A stretch of DNA of 64,000 nt from Scalesia atractyloides (taxonomy: Eukaryota > Streptophyta > Magnoliopsida > Asterales > Asteraceae): positions 32,997,725 to 33,061,724 of the forward strand of contig CAMTDV010000013.1 of NCBI GenBank assembly GCA_947069175.1, read 5' to 3'. Made by a program: the position numbers and the translations under genes. Below, in pieces: positions 21,623 through 33,233 of this stretch. The notes under the pieces are model-generated. The model did no database searches and had not been told where the DNA came from. It was given only the letters and a program-made list of their open reading frames with translations. Within the stretch, counting starts at the first letter, position 1. Each line of letters begins with the position of its first letter.

Positions 21623-21719
21623 CACACCGGTTTGTTCATTTAAAAACCTTTTTTTAAAATAAACAAATTCTGAAACTGGCTAAAAAGAGCATAAGTATAA
21701 TAAAAATCTAGAATCAAAC

Positions 21720-21799
21720 GGGTTAGACACGTAGCTCAGTTGGAAGAGCTGCGTGCACGCAAACGAGAGGTCACGGGTTCGAGTCTCATCACACGCATC
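21720..21799 (+). other. tRNA-like unit iii in LTR B
   Basis: Canonical A box TAGCTCAGTTGG and B box GGTTCGAGTCT with the same spacing as in LTR A; D stem GCTC/GAGC. Confidence 0.82.
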
Positions 21800-22918
21800 C
21801 AATATCGCACAAGAACCGGTCAGGTCCTGTCAGACTTGACAATATTTTTTTATTTTATTTATTTATTTCTATTACTTTTATATATATACATATACATATA
21901 TATAAGTTAAAATTCAAATAAAAATATTTAAAAATACAAATATGAAGGTTCTAAAAACTCAATAAAAACCACAAAAAAACTAGCAAAAGTATTAAATCAA
22001 AATATTAACTTAGTTATATTTATCGAATTATCGTGTTATTATTTTAGGTTAGAATTCATTCGTCGATTAAATCCTCGTTTCGTGCGCATTCATTATCATC
22101 AAGGAACGCACCCACTGTGAGTGAATTGTTACAAATTCCCCTTTTTATTCATGTTTTGGGGTGTATCATGTGCCGTTGATACATTTCGTTTATTCAAACA
22201 CTTGTGCTATTACCATTGTATGATCTAACGTGTGATGTAAATGTTATTTGTTGTATTGCGTGTTTACATTTTTGTCAAGTTGCGTGCAAATCATTCATCA
22301 GGCACATTAGTTCCTCGTCGGAGATGAGTTGAGCATCAGGTGCCTCTTAGATCGGCTCCGTTTGATTGAGCCTTGATCTCATTGTTCATCATTTGATGTG
22401 TGTGTGTGTGCATTAATTGATATTATGTGTGTTGTTATTAAATTTACATATACGTATACTCATATGTGGTTATGCATATTTTTATAACCAATATAACAAA
22501 TTCGTTCAAATATTTTTATAAGATTCACTCGCCAACTTTTGTTGACCCAAAAACCATTTTTTTACACATGATACAGGTGAACAAGTCGAAGCAAGGAACA
22601 CATAGAAATTTTGCCTTAGAAGAAAAATAAAGAGTTCATGAATGTTTGAGTTTAGAACATGTTGTGATTGTATGTTTGATGAAATTTCTCATTTAAATTG
22701 GAAATAACAAATATGAAACTTTATAGTAAATGTGATGAGCTTTGATGATAATCCAGTCATGCCCCGACTTTTATTTCGCTGCGGGTCGGGGTGTGACACG
22801 TATGAGCGTTTAATTGGAAATTAGGTTAATCAGATCGGGTTTCAAACACTTCTGTGTTTTCGAAATGAAAAAGATGAAGTAGTGTTTGTGTTTAAAAGAA
22901 ATTAAAACCGGTAAATAC

Positions 22919-22997
22919 ACCGGGTTAGACACACAGTCCAGTGGTGGACTGTGTGCGTTTGAAACAGAAGGTCTCCGGTTCGAGTCTCACATACGCT
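22919..22997 (+). other. tRNA-like unit i in LTR D
   Basis: GGGTTAGACACACAGTCCAG; CACACAGTCCA and TGGACTGTGTG form a perfect 11-bp stem around the A-box loop. B box GGTTCGAGTCT. Confidence 0.82.
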
Positions 22998-23089
22998 GCC
23001 AAGTTCCTATATATTACAACCCCTTTTTATAACTAATATATAAAACAACTCAGATAGGATATAAAAGTAATTAAAATTGTATACCCTTC

Positions 23090-23170
23090 GGGTTAGACAC
23101 ACAGCCCAATTGGTCGGGCCGTGTGCAACACGAAGCTCAGGTCGCGAGTTCGAGCCTGGTTATACGCACG
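23090..23170 (+). other. tRNA-like unit ii in LTR D
   Basis: GGGTTAGACACACAGCCCAA, A-box-like AGCCCAATTGG, B box AGTTCGAGCCT. Stem CACACAGCCC/GGGCCGTGTG has one A-C mismatch. Confidence 0.75.
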
Positions 23171-23259
23171 GTTCCTATAATTTAACCAACCTTTTTAATT
23201 AATTAAAAATATGGTTTACCTCATATGTGCATATATATAATTAAAAACGGATATATTTC

Positions 23260-23338
23260 GGGTTAGACACGTAGCTCAGTTGGGTAGAGCTGCGTGCACG
23301 TAAACGGGAGGTCTCAAGTTCGATCCTCACACGCAGCA
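23260..23338 (+). other. tRNA-like unit iii in LTR D
   Basis: A box TAGCTCAGTTGG (23272) and B box AGTTCGATCCT (23317), 45 nt apart because of one extra G in the D loop. Stem CACGTAGCTC/GAGCTGCGTG. Ends CACACGCAGCA. Confidence 0.82.
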
Positions 23339-24327
23339 TATATCCGGTTGGTTCAAAGCGAATAAAAAACATATTTTTTTAACTAAGCTTTTGTTTATTT
23401 TTCCTTCAAAATTGTATAAATATATATAATTAAACAACCTCTTTTTAAACATCTAAAAATAGTATTAAATACAATAAAACCCATCTAAAATGTTTACTAA
23501 AGGTAGAAATATAAGTTTAACTAAAATATATATTTACCGAATTATTACGTGAATATTTAGGGTAGTTTTTCTCGTCGGTTGGTATCTCTAACGTTAAATC
23601 ATGCGCACTCTTCATCAAATCAAAAACGCACCCACTGTGTGTGAATTCCTACAACTTCCCTTTTTATTTATGTTTTGGGGTGTATCATGTGTCGTTCTGA
23701 TTATTTCACCATATCAAAGCTCGTGCTATTATGTTGATGTGATCTAACGTGCTATGTGATAATGTTGATTACTATTATTTGTTGTTATATTTTCTCATTT
23801 CAGTCAAGCTCTCACATTAGGCCATTTGTTCCCTGTTACATATAAGTAGAGCTTCGCGTTGCCTAATTAGATCGGCTCTGTTTGATTGAGCATTAATCTC
23901 AGCACATCGCTTATCGTGCTCACATATACAATGCTAGATGATTGTGTGGTTTGTGGTTTAGATTACATACACGTTGCTCATATTTGGATAATGCACATTT
24001 TGTTAAAATAATAAACATACTATTTCTTTTTATTAACTAAACGGGATTCACTCGCCAACTTATGTTGACCCAAATTTCTATTTTTAAACATGATACATGT
24101 GATTAGGTTGAAGCAAGGAACACTTAGGACTTGAGCTTTAGAAGAAAAATAAAGAGTTACTTGAAAGTCTTGTTTAGAACATTTTGTGTTTGTATGTGTT
24201 GATTGGAATATTTCTTTTTAATTTGAAATAATATATATGAAACTTTTATAATAGCAAATGTCATGAGCTTTGATGAAAACCCAATCATGTCCCGACTACC
24301 ATATCCGCTGCGGGTCAGGGTGTGACA

Positions 24328-26100
24328 TTCGTATCTCGAGTATTTATACCTCAATGTTTGGTTTTGGTTGTTAATCGAAATAACCAAACCGAAAACCGAC
24401 GATCTATCCAAATAAACCAAACCCAATAACTGAAAATCTATTGGTAAATACAATAGATTAAGACTCGGGTTTCCATTTCGGTTGAGGCTAATAACAAAAC
24501 CGTGCACACCCCTCACAATGTTTGTGTTTCCCGCCGCATCGTACGGGCACCTTCCTATTAGGAATAGATAGATATAGACCTGACTTGTGCACAAGATGAA
24601 ACCAAGTCGGCCTTCCGCGAACTGAGCCTTGTCATCCTAGTTGTCAATGACAGTCTCCATTTCTTTCATCAAATGTTTTTGTTTCATCAACCGCTTTCCT
24701 TTTTCTACATATTTTAGCATGCATTTTTTCATATAATATTGGCTCTGACTTGTAGCTTCCGGCATGGTTTTGGCTACTGATTAGGGTGGTTTCACAATAG
24801 CAATTGTTGGAATATTAGTTGACATTTAAGAGATTGCTTTGCTTCTAGCTTTGTCAATCATTAGGAAATGTTATAAAAAGAATAGAAAATTCTAAAAACG
24901 GGATGGTTTTAAGAAATGTACGAATAGGGTTAAAGGATACGCGGAGTTGCTTGAAGGAAGGAATTTTCCAAGCTACGTTGTCAAGATGTTCTGTCATACG
25001 TGTGTTAATTTATGCGGCAGTTTTTTTTTTTTTTTTTGCTTTATGCGGCAGTTTTTTAATAATAAAGAGAGATGAGATTCTAACTCATGTCCTTAATTTA
25101 ACCAAAAGGAAAAAATATGGAAATGAACACTAGCCAAACAATTTATCCAAATTAAATGACCCTTTGGCTTAAAAAATCAAACTATTCAAGAAAGACTTTC
25201 TATAAAAGTTTGAACTGTGATCAAAATCTGGCTTTTTAAGGGGCTCCCGACGAAATCATTTCCTAAACATTTTTTTTACAAAATTTGTGAGCAAAGACAC
25301 AACCAACAAAATGACACCACGTACTTATGGTATTTATCACGTTTGTTTGTTTGTTTTTTACTTTGGGTTGTAAATCATGCAGCCAACACTATTAGTGGTA
25401 GATTGTTAGCTGACTAAAGTTTGTGAACAAAATATGATGAAGCCACCCTTCCGGATCCGTCGCTGAGTTAAAATAGTAATAACGAAATTGGTCACAAACT
25501 TTTTAAAACAATTAACAAAAAAAGTATCTAATTGTTGGTAAAATATAAAAAGATATAGCATTAAAAATGGTAAAAATCCATTGCTAATTTTAATACATAG
25601 TTAACAGAAAATTAAAATTGGTCGATAATGTGTTAAAAAACACAAAATATATCAAATAACAGACTAGTGGCAAAATGATCGCAAATTTTAAAAAAAAAAT
25701 AAGAAAACATTCTGAAAACAGGTCACAAATTTAAAAGACATAAAACCCTCGCAAAATCAGTAACGTGTTCTATATATAAAAACAAATAGAGAACGGTGGT
25801 GTGTGTATATATATAGAGAGAGATAGGTTTATTAGTGAACAATCCCTTTAATTGTAAACATTAGTGACTAATCTTATCCCTTGATTATCAATACACAAAT
25901 GTAAATAATGGTCAGAATTTGATAATAAAAATACACATAGTGTATTTTACGATTTGTTAATCAATGGTTAGAATTTGTTTACTCAGTTTCACAAATACAG
26001 TACTATTCACTCTAGAACTCCACCCTTTATATATATATATTTTAATGATGATAAGTTATCCATTAAGGTTAGTTGGGTTGTTTAGAAAAAATATATAAAT
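24328..26100 (+). other. Spacer with hAT-like end fragment and an AT-rich MITE-like insertion
   Basis: 24345-24515 is rich in AACCAAACCGAAAACCG motifs and ends near CCGTGCACACCCCTCA, the style of hAT-type non-autonomous ends in plants. 25815-26030 is an AT-rich segment bordered by TATATA runs (25805, 26030). No gene seen; short ORFs at 24903-25417 are not recognisable. Confidence 0.45.
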
Positions 26101-26105
26101 ATGTA

Positions 26106-28470
26106 TGTGTTAAAACAGAATTCACTGCCACCTCTCCTCCCTTTACGTTTTGAATTACCAGCCCAAACACCCCCACTTGGCCCACACCTTTCCATTATTG
26201 GCCCAACCCCAAAACCGCCACTAGCCCACATGCTGTACGAATGCATGTATACATACGTATACTCTTTGATGAGCGCACAAATCACAAATTAACCCTACTC
26301 TCCTTGGTGTGTGACGGGAGGAAGAAGACCCCCCCCCCCCCCATCTGCGACTCACCTCTCTCTTGGTGCTCTCTCACGTTCTCGCTTTTGCTCTCTCTCG
26401 CATCTCCTTCCCTCTCGGTTAGTTTTGTCGTTTTGTTTGAAGTTATTTTAATATACATGGCTGCGATTCTACTTGTGGTTTATACGTGATGGTTATGTGA
26501 ATGGTTACAAGCTAGGATTGTTAGAAACATGGTGTTTCAAGGTGGTTTTGGTCGTGAAAGTGATTGATTATAAACTAGGGTTTGGTAGTGTATTAAAACT
26601 CGTTGTAGATGACAATACTGAAGTTCATACATGATCATACCAAGTCATCTCGGCTGTGATTTTATCTAAATAAGGATATTGATGCGTAATGATGATAAGG
26701 CGCGGTCTAGAGTGCATAAGAAGTCAAGAATGTTACGTAGTCTTACTGAATATGATATTATGGTCACATGTATACAGGTTAGGGTTTAAGGTCCTGATGT
26801 TTGGGAATTTAGATATGATATAAATGACTCATAACCTGCTGGGATTAATACTTATGGGTCGCGGGTTCGTTAAATACTCAGTTGCGGGTTTGGGAAACGA
26901 TAACAGCAAGCTGCCCAACAGTTACAGCCGACTTTAATCGGCTTTATCTATAATTTAACGAAATCTGGATTTTCTTGAGTCTAAAACGTGTTAATTTGAA
27001 ATACGATTCAAACGGCGTTGGAATATGATTTTTGAACATTGTTTGCTATTTTAAATAAATTATTTCGTTTTAGCAATTAAAGCTGTATTTTTCTGCAGAT
27101 TTTACACGTTACATTTTAAGTCATAACTTTGTAAATACTTTGAGTTAGATCATGAAATTTGTACTGTAGATAGCCTCAGGTGTTGTTTTGAATGGCTAAC
27201 TGGAATTACATCAATTAGATAACCGAGGATTTTTAAATGAATTTTTCTGTGAGCTATAGTCAGAAAGTGACGATTCTGATTGCTGCTTAGTAAATTATTT
27301 TTTATAAACTTTTTGGTAAAGAGTTAGACTCTAAAAATTTAACACAAGTTTCATCCATTCGAGAGGCACCTCACATAAAAATATTATAATTTTTATAGCT
27401 TCGTAAGTATATTAAACGAGCTTCCCAAAACATCTTGTTTTCATGATTTAACTATATATGATTTTAAGTTGTTAAGTGACGTATTTGCTACTTCTAGGTA
27501 TAACTAATGAATGGCATGTCGTCGTGTATATTATGAACCTATGCTTGAAAACTACTCGGTAATACGTTGTGACAAGTTGTACGCATGTTAATTGCTAGAT
27601 ATGTGTAGGATTTGCGTGAATTACATAAACGACCCATAATACTCTTGGTCACCATATAGGACGTGGTTGACCATAATAACTCATAATTTAATATGCCGAG
27701 CTAATCTAAGGTGAGTTCACACATTTACTAAAACATGCATTCCCGGGTTTGGGAACCATACTATCCCTGGATTGGGACCACCTAGTATTTCTGGTTTGGA
27801 ATACTGTTAAATACTATAATTTATACTTCATATCTTTAGCGGACTAAACGAACTCTATCTGAAAGTCTCCACACATTATACCGATTAGTCGCCGGGTTTG
27901 GGAAACGGGTATTAGTTGATAGCGCTATTAGGTTTGACAAACCTCACACCATGCCGGGAAGGGCGGGCGTGAACTTTGCCTTGGCAACTGGTCAATGATG
28001 ATAGACATTGACACGAGGCACAAACAACTACAACAATCAAGTTTTGGTACCACACAGTTTAGTAGCTTAACGATGGGGTAGCTTCCCATGATATGTTTTA
28101 TAAACAAATGTACTTTTACAATTGAACTGAAATTGTGAACTCGCCAACCTTTGTTGATACGCTTGTGCATGCTTTGCAGGTTGTTAGGTAATGGGAGCTT
28201 GGTGCGGTGGAGTGTCGTAGCAGCGTTGACTATTTGATTTGGTTTTTGTTAAACAATTATGTTTTTCTTTTTAATATTGTTTGGACTTTTAAATTGTTTG
28301 CTTCCGCTGTTGGTTAAACTTGTTTTTGGATATTTAAACTTTGATAACTAATCGTCTTGATGGTGATAACTTTTGATAACTTTATTAATTATTCAACATG
28401 ATTGTGGCTTGATCCTGGTCGATCGCACCTCTCGTGGTAAAACTCCGCATGTGGATTTGAGGGTGTGACA
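26106..28470 (+). mobile_element. Solo LTR F (2.4 kb)
   Basis: Starts TGTGTTAAAACAG and ends GGGTGTGACA, with the perfect 5-bp duplication ATGTA at 26101-26105 and 28471-28475. No internal region. It carries a 14-base cytosine run (26329-26342), a CTC/TCTC-rich leader (26350-26420), repeated GGGTTTGGGAA motifs (26887, 27747, 27893) and a leader-intron-like block. No tRNA-like units. A different subfamily from A-D and K. Confidence 0.93.
27711..28179 (+). other. Candidate leader intron in LTR F
   Basis: CTAAG|GTGAGTTCACAC at 27711 is a near-consensus plant donor; ATGCTTTGCAG ending at 28179 is a strong acceptor. The block ACTCGCCAACCTTTGTTGA before the acceptor matches the one in A-D and K although the rest of the LTR does not. 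Confidence 0.52.
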
Positions 28471-28475
28471 ATGTA

Positions 28476-29204
28476 TAAGGCAGATTTCATGTTATGTCCT
28501 TAAAATAACGTATTACAATTGTTGCCTTTCTTTTAACATTTCTATATATATTTTGTCCATTAGAACTAAACCAGATTATTTTAACGTTAAGTATAGCCAT
28601 ATATCACTCACATGATGCACAATGGTCTTTTTCTTCCCAATCTTTATTTGACGCAATCTTACCCCTTTTACCCCTCCTTTCAAAAGTTCATTCCATCCTA
28701 ACATCTCAAAACCCGTTTCATCATTTCTATGCATGCCCAGATAAGGTATGTAATCCATCTATCATTAACCTCAAATTTGACTAACTTCTTGCCCTAAAAT
28801 CCGCTTTTTAAATAATGTTAGGGATCAAAATGTTGATTCATTGGAAGGTTTGATTCCGAAATGTGTCATAGATCTATGGATATCATTCCATGTCTCATTA
28901 TAGCAAAGAACATTCTTGAAGAAGAGGTGATAACAAGTCAAGTTGAAGGGAGAAAATTGAAGAAAGTTTTTATAATTAGTTGGATTTCATAATATTTGTA
29001 ATAGTTAAGATGAAGTAATTCCCAAATGTTGTTTTGGTAAGTGCACTTTCAATGTTTTAGTTTCAAGTTTGCAGTTGTATGTGTAATGTTTCTTTTGCTT
29101 GTACAAAAAAGTATACAGAAAAGTGCAATCTTATGCAGATCTAACTTTGAATTTTGTATATCAATTTTATTACCATAATGATGTGTACAACAGGCTGCAT
29201 AACA
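28476..29204 (+). other. AT-rich spacer, no gene seen
   Basis: No convincing ORF, RNA or repeat boundary. Sequence is AT-rich with simple A/T runs. Confidence 0.5.
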
Positions 29205-29509
29205 TCTTAGACTGTGCTTTGTGGCACCCGTTAGCGCCAGGTGAGCCACGTCGGAGGCCAGGTGGCTCGCGAGCACCGTAACGGGGTGCCGCGAGCGGTC
29301 ATGTGTGAGGGGTCAGGTGAACGTGGTAGCCCAGGCGAGTGAGTGTTTTGGGGGTGTGGTAACTTGGGTGAGCAGAGGTTAACTATAAGAGGCTCAGTGA
29401 GGGGAGACGCGAGTGGGCAAGGTGATAAGTAGGCGTCTAGTCAGCGCCATATGTCGGAATATTAGAGGATGAATCCGGGATGTGGCTTGAGCCACAACGG
29501 TTGTCTTAC
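29205..29509 (+). other. GC-rich island, possible short DNA transposon
   Basis: This 300-bp stretch is strikingly GC-rich in AT-rich surroundings. Its ends are loosely inverted (TTAGAC...TTTGTGGC and GCCACAACGGTTGTCTTA), and TGCATAACA occurs on both sides (29196 and 29519). An internal inverted repeat GCACCCGTTA/TAACGGGGTGC is present. The direct repeat is not flush with the right end, so a MULE-type MITE is only a guess. Confidence 0.4.
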
Positions 29510-29671
29510 CGTAGTAGATTGCATAACACAAATCCAATAACATATATATCTTGCCAACACAATACATACAACATGCTACATAATACATATTGCATAACAT
29601 AGTACACATACTAAAGAAACCTTTTGTCATTGCATACTAAACAAAGACAATATATTGTTCCATAGGGCAGT

Positions 29672-30648
29672 TGTAACACCCCGTCTCGACTATAACTGAT
29701 GTGTCACTGTAATGGTAGTTAGATCACAAACATAATTCCATTTAAACTTTGAGCATTACACTTTTTACAATTAAATTACAAAGTACATACAAAACATCAT
29801 TAACTTTATGAAATCCTATTAGTCTTTTATTCACCCAAGCCCTTTTTCCAAGTGTTTCTCAATTTCCAAGTAACCTAACATACATAAAAAGACATGCATT
29901 CCTTACTCAATGGGACAACAACAATAACATCTATAATGTACACAAAACATATTATATTTATTATAAATAAAGATATAAAATCATATCAGCAATAACATAT
30001 ATAATGTACACAAAACATATTATATTTATTATAAATAAATATATAAAATCATATCAGTTTCAGAGTAGCATGTTCAGATTTCACCTTTAGACTTCACGTT
30101 CTGATCACAGGTTTCAAATTAAAATTTCACATCATATTCAGACTTCACATTCATATTTCACATTTAGATTTCAAATACAGATTTCAATGTCGGATTGCAA
30201 ATTTCAGATTTGATTCAGTATAGCAATCTTTACGATATAATAATAATAATAACGAAAACAAATTTCAAGTCACGTGATAACAAATTCAAATCTCCTACTA
30301 CGAGGTAGAGAAGACTCAAGTCCGTACACACAAAGTTGTTTAAAGTCCGTACCTTAATCGTGAAAATCGAATTTTTAGAATGCTATAACAATCTTGCGAA
30401 GAATTGTCGTCACCTTGGTGTGTGACGGTAGCTATTGGATTGAACTATGATGGCTAAAGTGTTAGCATAGGTGGGTTACGTAGTTGTTGGAAACAATGCG
30501 AGAAAACGATGATTTACAAAAACACATATGAGAGGCATTGGAATTTACAAAACATAAGTCATTTTATATAGAATAAATTATAGGCTTATTAATTTGATTC
30601 TAGATTTTGGTCCAGATTTTTTGGTTCGTTTGTTCAAGGATGATGACC
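29672..30648 (-). repeat. Minus-strand LTR remnant interrupted by a MULE
   Basis: TGTAACACCCCGTCTCGAC at 29672 reads on the minus strand as an LTR end GGGGTGTTACA. The sequence continues to 30648 and resumes after the MULE at 32088. No coding sequence. The other LTR terminus was not found. Confidence 0.55.
29922..30057 (+). repeat. 68-bp tandem duplication
   Basis: Two copies (29922-29989 and 29990-30057) differ at about two positions. It is followed by degenerate CAGATTTCA-type short repeats to 30230. Confidence 0.92.
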
Positions 30649-32077
30649 TATGATGCACTGGGACGGGTACGGGAACGGGGTACGGGTACGGGGACGGGCA
30701 CGGGAAACGGCAAAACTAAAAAATTTAAGAAGCGAGGACGGGACGGGTACGAGAATAAAAACATATAAAAAAATAAATATATATCAAAGATAATGTAACA
30801 CAAAAACTCAAATTAGTTATTTATCATTTTATTGAATAAATGATAAACTTGAAATGTCCAACACACAGAAAAATTATAAATTTGAAAGAGCATGGGTATT
30901 ATAATCTGCAATTTCATATGTATTTACTTATATTTATGCATACAAAAGAAAATCTGCAATCTCTCTCTCTCTTTCACTCTCATCTCTCTCTGACATCCCC
31001 TTCTCTTCATCTCTATAACACCCACCTTCATAACCACAACTACCACCGCACGCACCACCTCCACCACCGCACTACACCATACCTGGATCCAACTTTCAGT
31101 TCACTCAAATCTAACCCATCAAACCCTTGGCATAAATACCTAATTTATCTTCTTTCTCTTCTAGATGAGAAGAGGTAGAGGAGTGCGATTGCGGAGATGG
31201 TAACTGTAAGGAGCCAAATTGGGGATCTGGATTTGGGTTTGGTTCTTGAGAGTTTGGGGATCGCCATTGGGGTTGTCGATTTTCACCACAAACACGCAGG
31301 AAACGTTTCGGTTGGACGTTTCTTCGCCGTCCCCTTCGCCTGCCCGTTTCCTCCACGTTTCCTAACCGCCGGGGACGTTTCCCGGCCATACCCGTCGCGT
31401 TTCCATCCCCTTGCAGTCCCCGGGACGGGAGACGGCTGCTCCAGGACGTTTCTGTTCTTCAGAGGTTATATATTGATGTAATTAGGAAGACACGAGATTT
31501 TTGAGCTTTATAAAAATAATCTCTACATTAGATTAAATAATGTAGTAAATACAAAAATTGTAAGTAATTAACTAAAAATAAAAACAATAGGAATTTATAA
31601 ATTTTTAATGTTAAGTCAAAAACATAAATAAAGAATAACTAAAAATCGTAGATGTTGGTAAAAAAGAAAAACATTTCAGTAAATAAAAGATTTCAATACT
31701 AGATTTTTATAAGTGAGTTGGGGGCCACAAACTAAAATTTTAAAAGCCACTAAATGTAAAATAGGGTTGCCCTTTTATTTATTATCTTCTTCCAAACTAA
31801 CAGCCTTTGTAACATCTGCAGCTGCAACCCTTCAACTCACCGGAGAAAAATCATTACGGCCATCGTCCTTACTTCTCTTTTGTTTATCTTTCAACTCACT
31901 GGCAGCGGTCCCCGAAACCTTTAGTTGCCGTCCCCACATCCCGGAATCGTCTCGCTGCCGTCCCCAAATTCCCGGAAACGTTTGGGGGACGGCCCCATGG
32001 CGTTTCCATTCCGTTTCCGTCCCCAAACAGTCCCCGGGACGGGTACTCAATGGTCTGAGCCGTCCCCGTGCTTCATA
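30649..32077 (+). mobile_element. Non-autonomous MULE with G-rich subterminal repeats
   Basis: Bounded by the perfect 10-bp duplication GATGATGACC (30639-30648 and 32078-32087). Termini are inverted: TATGATGCACTGGGACGG on the left, TATGAAGCACGGGGACGG read inward on the right. Both ends carry arrays of GGGACGGGTACGG / CGTCCCC motifs (30659-30735; 31300-31440; 31905-32065). A TSD of 9-11 bp is typical of Mutator-like elements. No transposase. The minus-strand ORF at 31111-31389 and the CT-rich stretch at 30955-31100 resemble gene-like sequence (possible capture), but I recognise no host gene. Confidence 0.75.
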
Positions 32078-32087
32078 GATGATGACC

Positions 32088-32240
32088 TGGGAATAGACTT
32101 CCATATATTAATAACTTCCATATTAAATTTATTTATCTAAATATCTTTATATTAATTCAAACTTCATAAATTATAAAAGTAAGATTAATACAATTATGTA
32201 TATGTATATAGTGGAGGACGGGGAGAAAAGGAGGAGTCGT
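32088..32240 (+). other. AT-rich sequence after the MULE
   Basis: Continuation of the pre-insertion sequence; no gene or repeat boundary recognised. Confidence 0.4.
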
Positions 32241-32720
32241 GGCACGATGTTCCATCTCGCCGGTTTTGCGCTGGAGTCAACGAAACAAGAGAGATGGAGA
32301 AAGACGTTACCAAATTCATCTCTAACCTACCCAATGGGTGTACTCCATGGGAGGTGTCGGAATTTCAAGGAGGCTTTGGAGAAGTGGTCGGCAACTACCT
32401 CGCTAGGAAGGGGGATAAAGAAGGTAAAAGGTTCGGGTTCATGACCTTCAAGAATGCTAGGATGGCGAAATAATTAGAGCTTCGTCTAAATGGAGTGAAT
32501 ATGGGGAATAACAAGTTGTGAGCGAATAAAACATTGTTTGCAGTAGAGAATGTAGGTCTAAAGGAACTAAACAAATCGGATAACTTGCAATCCATGAAGC
32601 AACCGAAGAAAGAGATTCCAAGATCATTGTTTCAGCTACCGAAGAATCACGCTTTGGGTTTGGGACTACACACTTTGGCCTAATAGGTAGAATACTCTCA
32701 CCGAGGTTTCGGTTAATGAC
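32240..32720 (+). pseudogene. LINE-type ORF1 with RRM domain, pseudogene fragment
   Basis: From the ATG at 32294: MEKDVTKFISNLPNGCTPWE, GGFGEVVGNYLARKGDKEGK, then RFGFMTFKNARMAK and a stop (32471). The frame continues past stops with LELRLNGVNMGNNKL and LFAVENVG. KFISNLP is RNP2 and RFGFMTF is RNP1 of an RNA-recognition motif. A start with this wording (NLP-GCTPWE) is typical of plant LINE ORF1-like proteins that bind the element's RNA. Two in-frame stops and no reverse transcriptase nearby show a dead fragment. Confidence 0.72.
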
Positions 32721-33218
32721 ATTCACCCTTCTAGTTTATACGTGTCGTGAGTCAATTGAAATCTCGATACTTTGGTGAGATTGAAAATTGAGGAATGGAA
32801 CTAGTCATCAAGGTGTGGATTTTACTCCTAGCATGCCAATGTCGTTCCTAAGTGTGGTTCGTAATTACCAAACGTAGAACTAATCCGACTCGTTGATAAG
32901 GGTCCATTATAATAAGAATGGGAAATTTCCATCAAGGTGATGATTTCACTCCTAACTTGATGAAATAATTTCATGACAATCATTGATCGCAGATTGAGAG
33001 TGATCACCAAAGTGTGGGTATCACCCCTTATTTGGTGAGGTCGTCTCGATCGTGATGTGAGAATGTCTTCATGTGGTTCATTTCATAGTGTAAATTTGCC
33101 TTAGGGAAGGCGTATGAATTAGGTAATTTTAAGTAAGTATTCAAGAATGGTCAAATGAGGTACTTAGCTATAGACTATGTCAAATCATGCTATTTTTTTA
33201 TAATTCCCTATAGTTAAG
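32721..33218 (-). other. Leader of a minus-strand gypsy element
   Basis: Lies on the internal side of the primer site at 33219-33231. Contains three diverged repeats of a 'catcaaggtgtgg..ttcactcctaactt' phrase (32798, 32930, 33004). No coding sequence; the internal region is lost further left. Confidence 0.45.
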
Positions 33219-33231
33219 GCTCTGATACCAA
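33219..33231 (-). other. Primer-binding site (initiator-Met), minus strand
   Basis: GCTCTGATACCAA is the reverse complement of TTGGTATCAGAGC and abuts the LTR end at 33234. Confidence 0.9.
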
Positions 33232-33233
33232 TC

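Larger units (their letters stand above)
12519..22798 (+). mobile_element. Element E1: gag-only, non-autonomous Ty3/gypsy element with a nested solo LTR
   Basis: 5' LTR A (12519-14749), internal region (14750-17824) and 3' LTR B (17825-22798) are flanked by the perfect 5-bp target duplication CGTAT (12514-12518 and 22799-22803), which places the insertion inside LTR D. The internal region has an initiator-Met primer site, a broken gag, about 780 bp of unrecognised sequence, and only the last ~23 codons of integrase before the polypurine tract. Protease, RT, RNase H and most of integrase are absent. LTR A begins TAACATTC instead of TGTAACATTC, so two bases of its terminus are lost. Solo LTR C sits in LTR B. 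Confidence 0.9.
20718..22798 (+). repeat. LTR B, right part
   Basis: Resumes with the AAATA duplication and AGCCTTAAAAA, following LTR A almost base for base to GGTGTGACA at 22798. Includes its own antisense tRNA-like segment, TATA box, three tRNA-like units and candidate introns (donor 21223, acceptor 22047; donor 22117, acceptor 22576). The E1 target duplication CGTAT follows. Confidence 0.93.
22804..24327 (+). repeat. LTR D, right part
   Basis: Resumes after the CGTAT duplication of E1 and ends GGGTGTGACA at 24327. Contains three tRNA-like units, the conserved exon-like block 23561-23636 (after AATATTTAG), a weaker donor (GTGTGTG at 23637) and an intron-2 acceptor altered to ATACATG. Pairing it with 11814-12518 gives one LTR of about 2.23 kb. 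Confidence 0.9.

Noticed and set aside
26101..26489. Three overlapping ORFs rich in proline and serine
   Set aside because: They lie in the promoter and leader of solo LTR F and their bias follows base composition.
29394..29630. 78-codon minus-strand ORF
   Set aside because: Crosses the GC-rich island border and has no family resemblance.
31713..32140. ORFs at the right end of the MULE
   Set aside because: They are translations of the G/C-rich subterminal arrays, open on both strands for compositional reasons.
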